Of a stretch of DNA of 64,000 nt, positions 11,976 to 24,200 are shown piece after piece. Under the pieces are notes generated by a model. The model did no database searches and was not told where the DNA came from. It saw nothing but the letters and a program-made list of their open reading frames with translations. Position 1 is the first letter of the stretch, and each line of letters starts with the position of its first letter. The position numbers were made by a program, and so were the translations under genes. This DNA comes from Aplidium turbinatum (Eukaryota > Chordata > Ascidiacea > Aplousobranchia > Polyclinidae), in the NCBI GenBank assembly GCA_918807975.1, contig OU964924.1:2182501-2246500 (forward strand), in the 5' to 3' direction.

Positions 11976-14839
11976 AGATAATTAATTTTCGTATTATTGT
12001 AATCTGGAAGTAAGTCGGTCATGTTCCTTTCATTGAAACTGGTAAGCCCGACACAATCTGACTGACCCTCCACTGACACAGATTATTTAACAAAGTTGTA
12101 GTATAAAAATAGTTTCCTTCGCTAATTAAACATGGTTATACAAACTTTGCTTTTGTACTGAAAAAAATGTCTAAAAGCGTTAATTAGCTAATTACATCTA
12201 TACTGACTTCGAAGTGAGCTCTCCAAATCAACTCAAACTCTCTTGTAATATCACGTACACGACATGTTTTTCGGTGTTCTGAAGGCCCTTACCAACAAAC
12301 AGCGACAAGTTTTGTTGTTGTTGAATCAATGTAATCTCAATCAAAATTCTTGCTCTTTAGGCAAAAGTTTATGTCAAAAAATTAAAACGGCAAATTGTCT
12401 CTTGAATACTTGCACAAAGATTAGGTTTGTTATTTTTACTGATTAGATTGGCTGATTTTCTTTGTGTTCAAACACGTTTGATGCTGCAAGTCAGTTCAAA
12501 GTTAATTTCCTTCACAATGCATGACCTTTGTTCTAATTCATCAGGCCGGATTTCATTGGTTCAGCGTCAGTAGACGTTTGAATCATATTAAAAAGATTAA
12601 CTTTGCAAGATGGAAAAACTTTCCCCTGCAAACACAAGCTGTTTGGTTTGTATCAATCCTACGTTTGCTGACGTTAAATGATAAGAAAATAATATAAGAT
12701 TGCCAGATCAGGAATTTCTTCCCGGAATTTGGTAAAGTTTTGAAAAATGTAAAGGTCGTTGAAGACAAAAATTAAAAATTGAGGTGTCCCAAGGTGTCAA
12801 AAGCAGCGGAAAATTATTTCGAAAAAAAAAGAAGACTGTTTTGTTTTTATTGGGATCACCCTCCCCTTGGCAAAACCGGAAGGTTAGTGAAACTGTTTGG
12901 AGACGATAGGTTTCGTTTGGGGAATTTGAGGACCAACCGTAGGGAATTTCATCATCAACTTCTGGCAACACTGTTTGGAAGACTGTGTTGCTCTAAAGTA
13001 CAATCATCAAGAGGTTGATTGATTTTCAAAACCATCTGAATCGAAACCCCTTTTCTTAACCTACCGGTTGCAAAGGTTGCTGGACTACCCTTTTTTCAAC
13101 AGCACAATCGAAACCTTTGCAAGCCTTCTGGAACGCACAAGTCTTGACGAAAATCGAGAACACGCTTTTTTCTCTATCCACCATCTAATTATTGTAATAT
13201 AGTACAATAAATGAGATTTTTCGCCACTTTAATTTTCAATCATTTTTTTTAAAGATACAACCTTACTAAATACTTTTTAGCTGAATGCCATGTGATCTGT
13301 TGGTTTGGAACACTCCACAATGCATTTTGTGGCTTCTACCTTTTACATGCTTTCTACTATGCTATGCTGCTCGTTTCGCTGTGATGTTGAGAATGAACAC
13401 TAACTGAATTCACTTTTTCACTTTCACAAAAGTGACATAGCACAACAACAATTGGTCTTGTTGACGTAGCATCACGATTGGACCACAAACGCGATATTTT
13501 AACGTTGCTTATATGACGTCATTCGTTGAAGCATTGCAAAAATATAGAATTATTCAGCAGGGTGGGTGAGTTGCATCACGCTGAGAAATAAGTCATGGAA
13601 AAATAATTTTTACGATGGCAAAACTCCAAGTGCCTTAAAAATGTCCCAGCCAACAAAAGCTGTCTTTTTTATATCGTTTCAATGTCTCCAAACAATAAAG
13701 CAACTTCAAAAAATCACTTGTTTCTGACACAGACTCAAACAAACTTACATCAATACAACGTTTATTTTTCTCAAAAAATTAAACTCAAAAAATAAGAAAT
13801 ACAAACGTTTAGGTGATTAAAAAAACACTACTGCACTTCCAAAGTTTATGAGCATAATAAATTCAGCAGTAAACATCTGCGAGACCTACTTCCTTTGAAG
13901 TATTTAGAAGCAGTTAATTATTAATAGAAAATTATTAAAGTTACTTGTTGACTTATTTTTTTAATTTACCTTGAAAGACGAGCAAATATTTGATTGGTGT
14001 GTTATCATAACATAATATTGGCACAACGTTAAAATACGGGACTTCTCTCAGGACATTTTACTGAGGTGTAGGGTCTGGAGAAGAGATAATGATAGAAGTA
14101 TCGTTTGTGAACGACACGTTTGCAATTCACCACAGAGAGCAAATATTTTATATTTGAAGGTAATTAGAACTTGGCAATGGCAAAACATTAAATTACGTAA
14201 CATTATCCCAATAACTATATCTCAGTTTGTCAATTTTAGTATATTTAATTAGCGATGACCATATGTAGCATGATGTATTGGCATTGGTCGAAATGAGCTA
14301 GGTACAATAAGTGTGGTACTGACGACTGGTGAGGTACTGACGACGAATGACATACTGACGAAGCCAGCATAATGTTCAGATCACGGTGTCCATTGATGTA
14401 CTTGCCTTTTCCCTCAACAACTAAACGCAATATGAAGAAACCGTGACGTATAAAAGAAGCGTATTTCCATCATTTGGTCAAAAATAATGTAATTAGCAAA
14501 AAAGAATCTTCCTTTCTACACAATTGAGTTTTTTCGAGGTTGTATTTTTCGATTTCCACAGCCACTTCGAAAACTTTCCATTTTCTACGTTGGTTAATCA
14601 AAAGTTCTTGAAGCACTGATGCAGGCTTGTCACAAAGGTTGGCAGTTTGAAGTTTCCACTTGTTAGTCGCAATTGAACTGAGGAAATGAACGGAACTGAA
14701 TATTTTAGTATTGTCAGCTAGAACGTGTTTCATTCACAACAGTGAAATAAATTGAATGGCGCTTGTCAACTGAACACAGCCTGCCATCAACCAGGTATTG
14801 AGCCGGTAGTCAGGAAAAATCCTTAAGGAAAAAATCCAT

Positions 14840-14955
14840 ATAAACAATATCCATGCGGAAAATGTCTACCAGGAAAATATACATTCGGAAAATATCCTCT
14901 CTCTCGATAAATGATGATATTTTCCAGCAGGGAAATTTTCCGTATGGATACTTTT
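14840..14955. repeat. Decayed inverted repeat
   Basis: CCATGCGGAAAATGTCTACC near 14851 is mirrored by a GGGAAATTTTCCGTATGG-like stretch near 14930. GGAAAATAT motifs recur between. The class cannot be named. Confidence 0.4.
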
Positions 14956-15806
14956 CATATCTATTTTTACCTACATTCATTGAGCCACAGTTTTATCTGT
15001 CAAAGTCTCGTTTCTGTTGATTCTATTGTTGGAACGATCTTCCAAAGTGGAAAGCTAAAAGACACTGACCAGTTCTTCCTCCAACGGGATATCAAGAACA
15101 ACAAACATACAACCATGGTTATAAACAATTTGTGGTAATCTTTCGATTATTGGATTTCGCCTGGCAAGTGGAGGTTCCAACTAAGTGGTTGGGAAAAGCC
15201 AACAACTTCTCTTTCTATATAAGTTGAAACCACAGCATTTATCAAGAAATTCCTTTCCTGACGCAATAAAAGAGCATTTAATCTTTTACATTTTATAGGA
15301 ATCTAACACGTGTTGCTTGTTCTTAGTAGTCCAAAGTTTTATTATTGTTTTTTTTTTTGCCTTATGCTTATGGACATGCCAGAAATCTAGATGTATGGAA
15401 CCTTGTGACTGAATGGACAAAATGAGAAAAGGCAAGTTTGGTGTCCAGTTCAAAAAAGGAAGAATTCGTCTAAGTCGTCAGTTCGCTCTATTCGTCAAAT
15501 TTATGTCGGTTCCGGTGCAATTCTTATAGTTTTAACTTGTTTGCATAGGTCGTCAGTTCGCCTAATTCTTCACTTCTTTTAATTCTATTTTGGGTGACAA
15601 ATTACGCGAATTCTATTGTATACTATCCACTCGTCGTCTTTGTTGAAGCTTATTGGACGGAAGATTTATATTTTCATCACTTCAGTTGCCGCTGTTTCCA
15701 GGACTAGAACAAAATGATGCTGGAGAGCAGTCAGTTTTTGATTTCAACATCAAGAACTCGCAGGCTGTCTGCTCTGTTCAGTTCACTGAGGTTGGTGATC
15801 GATGCC

Positions 15807-15972
15807 CAAACAGTAAAATCCGTCATTTTCACATTGACTGCGCTTTTCTTGCCACGTCCACCCAAACACCTAAATCCATCATTTTTACATTGATTCAACG
15901 TCTGCAGACGTTGAATCAATGTAAAAATGATGGATTTAGGTGTTTGGGTGGACGTGGCAAGAAAAGCGCAGT
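15807..15972. repeat. Composite palindromic MITE; perfect 136-bp palindrome
   Basis: A MITE left end (AACAGTAAAATCCGTCATTT) starts the unit. From 15837 to 15972 the sequence is a perfect palindrome with no spacer, centred between 15904 and 15905 on CTGCAG. Both MITE arms and about 32 bp of non-MITE flank (GCCACGTCCACCCAAACACC) are duplicated in inverse order. Confidence 0.85.
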
Positions 15973-17949
15973 GTTTAGTCCCGTAATATAGCGTTCCCAA
16001 CGGAAAGACATAGATGCCACTATATTGATGCAAGTATGAGCTGAAAAGCTTGACATTCGTTCGAGGACAGTGGAAACTCACGCACTCTTGTTTTGGTAGG
16101 GACGGGCCTATAGGACGGTATTGACGTTGGAAATAAAGGAATGAAACTTGGTTGTCTTCGGTATCCATTATGCATGTCATAAAGTGTCTACCCAAACATA
16201 CAACCGCGTGCGATAGTTGTCGCACCGACGTCCTTTCGATCCTGAATCAAGCATTCCCATCACTCATCAATTGGACTAATATCTAAACTCACTAAAGTCG
16301 TTCAATAACTTTTAAAGTATTTTATCAGTCCAATAATGCTTTGGCACGATTGTACAATGTATTGTGGGCCAGTAGTGGCAACGACCAATCATACAAAGAA
16401 ATATGTGAAATGATAATACAAAACTTCTCAATGTCAGTAAATGCATTCAGCTCAAATACAAGCAATTCAAAGCAAGTAAGAAGTAACAGCTGCGAAAAAA
16501 TTAAAAAGAAACCCTAAAATCAAACGATATAAGAATAACCACTTCACTACAAACTGTCACAAAGGAGCAAATTGTCTTTCTTTGTTAGCGTTATCATCCT
16601 TGTACCTTGCAGCAGAATACCAATGGCACTCACAGCTGCCTGGCCTTCGGTTCTAACAACAATTTGCACAATTAGAAACAAGCATCTTTAGAAGAAAAAA
16701 ACGAAAGGTTATTGCAACTTTGTAAAGTAGGTTACACACTTAAAGTTTATCGTAAGACAAAGCTCTGTGTTACTTGCTTCAAGAAAAATAATTTTCCTCA
16801 TAAAAACTTTTGTGAGTTAACTTCAAAAATAACTGTTAACTAGTTCGATTGGTTCTGAACTTTGTTCAGTAAATCATCATAGAAAATAAAGTAATCTTGC
16901 CAAGTTAAAAAATAATAAAATACAACCCAACATTAACATGGCGTCGATCCTTCAACAAAATATAAATAAAAATAACTTTGCTGACATCTAGTGTCTGTGA
17001 AAGGAGTCATGATTGGTCAACTGAAAACAAAAGATTAGATTTCCGATGTGTCGATTCGTTCTCTTGAACGTACAATCTGATACCACTTGAATATTGGGAT
17101 GTTTCAACATAAAGCATCATAGAACCTCAATATGAATTGAGGTTTGACTTATTGGAAAGCGAAAAAATCGAATCTGGTTTAATTGACCTCAGAATGTTAG
17201 TTTTAGAAATAAATTTGTAAGTTGATTATTGGGATTAAATGGTTACCTCTAATGATGTTAGAATAGATAAACCTTTTGATGAACAAAAGCCTATATCGCT
17301 TTGTTTATCATTAAAACCTATATAGCTTGTTCTATCATTTATTGAATAAACATAATGCTGTGTGCTTACCAGATACTTTTTGTCTCGGTTAGCGTATTTC
17401 GTTGACAAGAAGTAACAGAAATTGTTGAAGAATGTACGTTTTCAAAACGTTTAATTGCAAGCAATGGAAACAGTGATAAAATAAAAATATGCAAACCGCA
17501 GTCAGCTGTGACAATGACAACAAAAGATCTTTCGTTTTGCATTATTTCGTAACAGCTTGGTTTCTAATGAGTTTACTGAAATAGTGGGTAAAAATGAAGC
17601 ACTCATGAAATCCAAAATACGTTAAAAATTTATGTCCTTTTGATTAATTGGTTTGTAGAACACAATTTGAACCATATTTTGCATTGGCTTTGCCAGTTGC
17701 CAGAATAATGGTTCTAAACTTTAAAATCTAGTGTCATAAAAATATGGCAAGTATAACTTCTAAAATCTAAAAGTAATTGTAATTTAGACCATTTGTTTTG
17801 CAATTACAGTAATAATAATTACAATTACACAACAACAAAAAGTTTCAATTACAATTACATAAAACCATGTAATTAATTAATTTTATTCAATTGCAATTGC
17901 AATTGATCCAGCTCTGATATCCATAGTTGGCGCTGATCAGCTGCATTGC

Positions 17950-18126
17950 TGAGTGGTAAGCCTTGGAACGAAAGGGCGCCTGTTCAACACCACACAAGAA
18001 CACGCGGCTGTGTCTATAAACGGACACTTACACATGTTTGAAGGTGGACACGAAAATTGGGTTCCTTAACTTCCCGTCTATTCATTTAAATATCTAAGTA
18101 CCGGGGGAAGCTTAGTTCCAACAACG
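17950..18126 (+). repeat. tRNA-derived SINE, family 1, diverged
   Basis: A box GCTGAGTGGTAAGCC, B box TGTTCAACACC, then GCGGCTGTGTCTATAAACGG, GAAGGTGGACACGAAAATTG and the tail CTAAGTACCGGG. It lies just 3' of the DDR stop codon and may fall in its 3' UTR. Confidence 0.75.
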
Positions 18127-18502
18127 AGTTATACCCGGAATAAAAATAACAATGTTAACACAAGAAGATCAGTACCGTTTGTATCGAACATTACCACTTC
18201 AAGATTTTACGAGTTTGGTATTTCCAGGAATGCGTTAAATTTCAATTAATGATATCAAACAGGGAAACTAAAGTGGGAACTAATTTCATTAGCACTTTTG
18301 TTTAGATCTGATTTTTGCTCATTCCATTCACAGTATTATCTCCAACCAATGTTTAAAAAGATCAGCCTAAGCAAGAGTACAAATGTTCTTTATGGACATG
18401 CTTCTGCCTTGTGAATCCTCTGCAAAACTGGACGACTAAGTTATGCTGGTAGGCGCATTCCATTCAAAAATAATTCAACATCGTTGACTTTGTGGATGAT
18501 TG

Positions 18503-21295
18503 TTATTGAGAAAGTCGAATTCTGGTCTTGGGAATCGGGGGTTTTACTTGGGGCTTTTTTGGTTTGGGGCTGGGTTTTACGGTTTGTTGTTTTTCCATCA
18601 AGTAACTATGGAGCTGGTGGAAAGTGGGCCGGTCCTCTGGATCTCTCTTCCAGCATTGACGGATCATGTTAAACATGGAGGCAGGACATCGTTTAGGACG
18701 CGGAAGGTAAATCTGAATAAAGGGAAAGTTAATCCGATATATTTGCTGCAACAGTGCTTCACGTAAGCTATGAGTTAGAACGCAATGCTTTTTTAATTGA
18801 TGCGATTTATTATTGCGCTTTACTCTATTAGTGATAGAATTTATTTTCTGCAGTGTTACAACGTCTTTTTGTCTTTTATTCTAAGACACTGACCTATATG
18901 CGTCTTGCCAAACTGTTGTAAGGTGACAGCTATACCTTTCAAGTGTCAAAAAACTTCTCAAATTTAAGTAGAGATTTTTTTGATCACACAAACACAAGTA
19001 CATACCCCTTGTCCAGTCTTTCTGAATATATGATGCAAGTTCTCAATTACTTGCTGGTTGTTCATTGCGGCATGGGGCTGGTACTTGCACACCGAGAACA
19101 TCTCCCACAACGTCACACCAAATGCCCACACGTCACTGGCACTGCTAAACTTACCCTGGAAAAACATCTTGTTTAAGCATAATGCCTGACGATACGTCAT
19201 ACATTGTATGATCACTATCACAAACGACAACCCTATATTCTGTCACAGTATACGTACAAGTACGGTTCAAGTTACAGAGATTCAAAATATGTTCGACCAT
19301 TCCTCAGAAAAGTTTCTAGAAATAAAACAGTTTCTAAGATTCCAAAAATCAGTTCATTAGCGAGTTTACGCAATTCTTGGGCCGAGAGGTTACTCTCAGG
19401 AAAGTTATCATTCATGAAAACATATTTGGTAACTCTGAACACACCTTACTGTCTGGGCTATTGATATTGATTGTAGCTAAAATACGAACAACTGTAGTTT
19501 GAAAACTTTACGACTGCAAACACCTGAACTTACCATAAGTACGCATTCCCAAGACATCCATCTGACGGGCAACACTGCTTTTCCCTGTATTCGGTAATAA
19601 TCGCTCTGGTACATGTTCCGCGACATTCCGAAGTCCCCGATGCGGATAGAGAAGTCTGCTCCAACGAGGCAGTTCCTTGTCGCGAGATCGCGATGCACAA
19701 AATTTAGTGACGATAAATATTCCATTCCTGATGCTATCTGAGCCGCCATTGCTATGATACTTTCGTTCCTGAAAAATATTACATTAGAAGAGCATATACC
19801 TGAATCGTGACAAATTTCCCAACAAGGCACGGCCAGATAGCTTATTATTGTTTTTGGATGTAAAGTTACCAAGATGCCTGAGTTTGTTTTTTTTTGGTCA
19901 CACTGTGTAGGCATCACTTTAGAGATATTTCTCGGTAACAGTTGCATTAAAGACTCAGCATAACGCTGAATTCATCAAGTCCATTCTTGTGTCCAACTTC
20001 AAACATGTCATAAACTTCTTTTCAACGACACAGCCTCATGCTCCCACCAGATTTCAAAACGACGCCCTCCAGAGCGTCCAGTCCAAAGATGACGATGATG
20101 ATGAAATGTTGATGTTTGCTTTTACGGGTTAACAGAAAAGAATGTAACGAACATGATTGATACTGATGCATACAAAACTTACCCAATGACGTTTTTCCCA
20201 GGGACTGGTTTGATGTCGTCATCAAATGTCTGCAAGTACTGGTTGAGGTCACCATGCTTCATGTACTCTGTTATCATGGCGAACGGTTCGTCATTCGTGC
20301 AAACGGCGAGAAGTCGGACAATGTTCGGGTCCTGCAACTTTCCCATCACTCGAACTTCCTTCAAAAAGTCCTCTCTGGGAACAAGTGCAAACGATAGAGA
20401 TGTATGGATAAAGAGAAGAAGTGGTTTAGTCTTTCCACACCAGCATCCTACATACTAACAACACTATTCAGTACCTAACACAAGCAACGATTATAAACAT
20501 GACTACTTTGTTTGTTAGATTTTGGATACTCAAAGTCAGACGATTGCCCAGAAGTAGCCAAACTCGTAAAATCAGGAACATATAATAAATGAAATCTCCA
20601 TTCCCTACGGAATTTTTTAATCAACATGTTTGAAACCTGTAATTTATACCCTGGTGTTATCAATGTTTGCCACATAGTCAAATTAGCTTCCTTGGCTTCA
20701 CAGACAGCAAATCAGTCGCTTTTTATATTGATTCAACCTCTACTACAGACGTTGAATCAATGTAATAAGGGGATGATTTTCTGTTTGGATTATTTGGTCA
20801 ATCAATCAAATCTCCTTCTGGTGTTGCAGTCTACTTACTTGGCATTATCGGAGGCACCTTTACGGAGCACTTTGACAGCAACTAGGATTGAGTCTTCTGA
20901 AGGGCATGATAATATGAAACTGAAACATAAAGGTAATTTATAAAAAAAAAATTGCAAATTTGCTGGATATCACAGAACTTCAAACGTCTTCCAAATAGAA
21001 CGAAAATCTTAAATACAAATCCAGTCAGCAATTTAAATATTTTTTTACATTGATTTGACGTTTATAGACGTTGAATAAATGTAAAAACGACTAATTTTCT
21101 GCTGGTTAGAAGCCTATTGTGGAAAATAATTCAAGACTCACTCGTCATCGTTCAAGTCGCGGATGGATGCATCTGCCTTACAAAGATGAACTTCGCCGAA
21201 TTGTCCCTCGCCCAACTTTTCCACAAACTCCAGCCGATCCCGTGGGAATTCAGGAGGAAGATCAGATGACACTAAGTTGAGGCTTGACAGCAAAG
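18503..21295 (-). CDS. DDR: DDR exons 14-19: tyrosine kinase domain and proline-rich tail
   Basis: Exons 21295-21142, 20919-20839, 20374-20183, 19768-19534, 19155-19006 and 18712-18503. The exon at 20919 must use the acceptor at 20920-20921; the nearer CAG breaks the frame. The chosen junction gives [20 protein letters not shown], matching DDR spacing between GxGxxG and the catalytic lysine. All catalytic elements are intact: Lys in VAVK, Glu in [16 protein letters not shown], and the tandem YY of the activation loop. The protein ends with about 25 residues rich in Pro and Lys ([17 protein letters not shown]), beyond the point where vertebrate DDRs stop. Confidence 0.93.
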
Positions 21296-24200
21296 CTGAA
21301 AATACAAATGGAAACATAGTTTATTTCCTTGGAAAATCTGCTGCTTCTAGACCCAATGAAATCGTTCACTGATTGTTTTAATTCTACTTGTTTGGTCTAG
21401 TGATTCATTTGCCTTACTAAAGTTTTTTATGTTTAAGTGGCTGCCAACAAATGCGTTGCATTAGCGCTGAAAGTGGCAAGTACAAACTTTTGTTTAAGTC
21501 ACTTGCGGTGCTACAGAGCTTTTTGACACAAATTTAGTTTTCCAGTTAGAACTAATTTGCAACAAAACAGCTGCAATATATAATTGTTAGGCTATCTAGT
21601 TTCGGTATTGTAATATCTTTGGCGTATCGTGAACAGAGCAACAGTAACACAGTAATCGTGTAAGTAAATCATCCAAGTTACATTACAAGGTAACCATAAA
21701 AAAACAAAAAAAATGATATGACTTTAAAGTATTTCCACGAACCATTTCTTTCCTCAGTCGTGGAATCCGTGTAGGATCCACTTGTCCCATGGAGCGTTGG
21801 CAAAGTCTTAGCTTTCTTTCCTTTATTCTTGCGTTGTTCTCGTTTGGGCGATGACCACGGAACAGAATAGATGTTACTCCCAGAAACACCCTGAAGAGGC
21901 TAAAAAAAAACAAGAATAATGACTTACTCGTTGCATAAAACAATATCAGAAAACGCGTTGAAGATAACTCCGGAATACCACTAAAGAGTGATTTTCAACC
22001 TTTTGTATTAATACACACTCGTTTAATTATGAAGCTTGTACGCCAAAACGCTTCTCAAGGTGGCCCTGAGTGAAAATTATATAAAACTATTCTAAAAAAT
22101 TTTTGTTTAAGTTTTCCCACTTTTTGTAAAACTAACGCATTTACAAACGACAAAGAAGTATGTTGACCCTACTTTGGAAACCGTTGCATCAAACAAGGTA
22201 TCAAAGCCATCCATGTAAATAACGGACATCCGCGGCTTCTACCAGATGTAAACACAAGCAACACGTAAATTAATGGAGTGATGTCATAATCCCGATGTCC
22301 AGGAACAAGCCTTCCTAATTGTGACCAAATCGATAACAGAACAACACGTCAAGACCAAACAAAAGACTGCTCCCAAAATCTTTTGTGCGTAATCACAAAA
22401 AAATCTTAAAAATTAAGTCCGAAAATTTAGCATCGACCACATATCAAAAGCGTTATTTTTACCATCAAGTCATGTACTGCTCATTTTCATTATCAAACAT
22501 GCGCATCTTGTTAGCAGTGCGCATGTACTCGGCTACAAATATGAAACATTGTTATTATTAATTCCGCATCTCTGCAGCAAGCGATGTGAAAATGTCTTGC
22601 TAACATGTTGTTCTATATGTAGTCATTAATTTAATAAAGAAAGTGAAACATGATTCGAAACGATTATTTACTACAAATTTAATTAAAAAAATGTAACTTG
22701 TGTTGTTTTTTCTCAGGCATTGTGTACGTACAAGTTTCACTGAATACTACATTCCACATTTTGTTTAATTTTTTTAACGGTACAAGAAAGAAACAACCGC
22801 GATGCCACAATTACAAAGTTCGGAAACTCTTTACGGTCGATAACGAAAGCGTTTCATACCACACACACAAATATTGATGGAGATTTTTTTTTTCACATTC
22901 AGATACCGTTATGAAATCATCAAAAAGTAATTACAAAGTCTATTACATAAAATAAAGCAAAGTATTTCTTATCATTATAACTCTCCTGTCCAGGACAGCA
23001 TTAACAAGCCATATTGTGCTGCAGTAGTGCCAGAAAAGCAATTATAATCCAATCAATACAGCCAATCATATGCTGGTCGATGCGAGATTTAGCCAATCTT
23101 AGCTGCTTGGTTCAATCACAAAGATCAATATCTAATTATATGCAAGATGCGACACTATTGCTTGATAATGATTGTTGCTACGTTGCGAAACTTATAACAC
23201 TTCACAATACTTTATAATATAATACTTTATTGCTTTAATGTCACCTATAGGTGGTTAACTGGTTACACTGGTTACTCCAAAGATATATCGTATTTAAAAG
23301 AAGATCAAATGTTAAAACCTTATTTCTAAAGTTAAAATAACAGTCACTCATTGATCAAGAGATATCAATGGAAGATTTCTAAATTGTTTGATGTTCATTC
23401 TTTTTTACCTGACTGTCAAGCTGAGGAAGAAATAAATCCGCCTCAGCATAATGTGACGTGTTGCTGCTCTCCCCGTGCTCGCTGCTGCCATCTTCTGGTG
23501 GCAACTGTACTCTAATTTTATCTGCGGTACATGAAATTTGGACTGTCAGAGGAAAAGTTAAATTGATTAAAGTGTTTCCTTCAAAGTTAACTAGAAATTT
23601 ATGTTGAAGAAAAAATTAGAATTTTGACAAGTGGAATGTAGTAAGCTAAAACCTCATCATCATCCGCAACTTCATTGATCAATAATTCAATTCTCACCGT
23701 TGCTCGTGCTTCCAGCAGCATCATCATCCGACTGATAAGGCGGAGGAGGAGGTCTCCGAACAACATCACTTGGCTCCAAGTACAAACCATCAGGAGGAAT
23801 CACGGTAGGCCCAATCTGAAGTGATTATGACGTCACAACGGTGACCCTCATGCGCAACTTACGCAACACCAAACCTGATAATTGTGTCACTAAACAAAAT
23901 TGCCTTTTTCACCTAAAAAAATTTAAAACCAGCTCGCGGCGTTTAACCAGCTCATAGAAATTGCTATTATAAATATTTGCATATAGCCCTACGTCTGTCT
24001 GAACTCTCCAGTATGAATTGCTCGCAATGGTAATAATTTTAGAGCGTAGCCTGAAATACAGTTTTATGCAAAACTTTCATCAATTTCATCGTTAAATTCA
24101 TACAGCATGTTATTCATAATGATACGGAACAGGCAATTATGACGCTTCGACTAAACAAGACTAAAATTAAACGAGCTCTAGGCTCTAGCCATGTTAAATT

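Larger units (their letters stand above)
7001..18502. other. Intergenic region between the LRR and DDR genes
   Basis: 11.5 kb without a recognised gene. The LRR signal-peptide exon and the DDR 3' UTR probably lie here but could not be placed. Listed repeats occupy parts of it. The stretches 7650-10800, 12000-15600 and 16000-17930 show only AT-rich sequence and short decayed repeats. Confidence 0.6.

Noticed and set aside
12698-12975. Possible TIR element with TTGCCAGA and TCTGGCAA ends
   Set aside because: Only about 8 bp match and no target duplication was seen.
15731-16225. 164-codon minus-strand frame
   Set aside because: Most of it translates the palindromic MITE; there is no domain character.
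20839-20896. Shorter form of the DDR kinase exon 15 using the nearer CAG acceptor
   Set aside because: It breaks the reading frame with exon 14; the acceptor at 20920-20921 keeps phase and fits family spacing.
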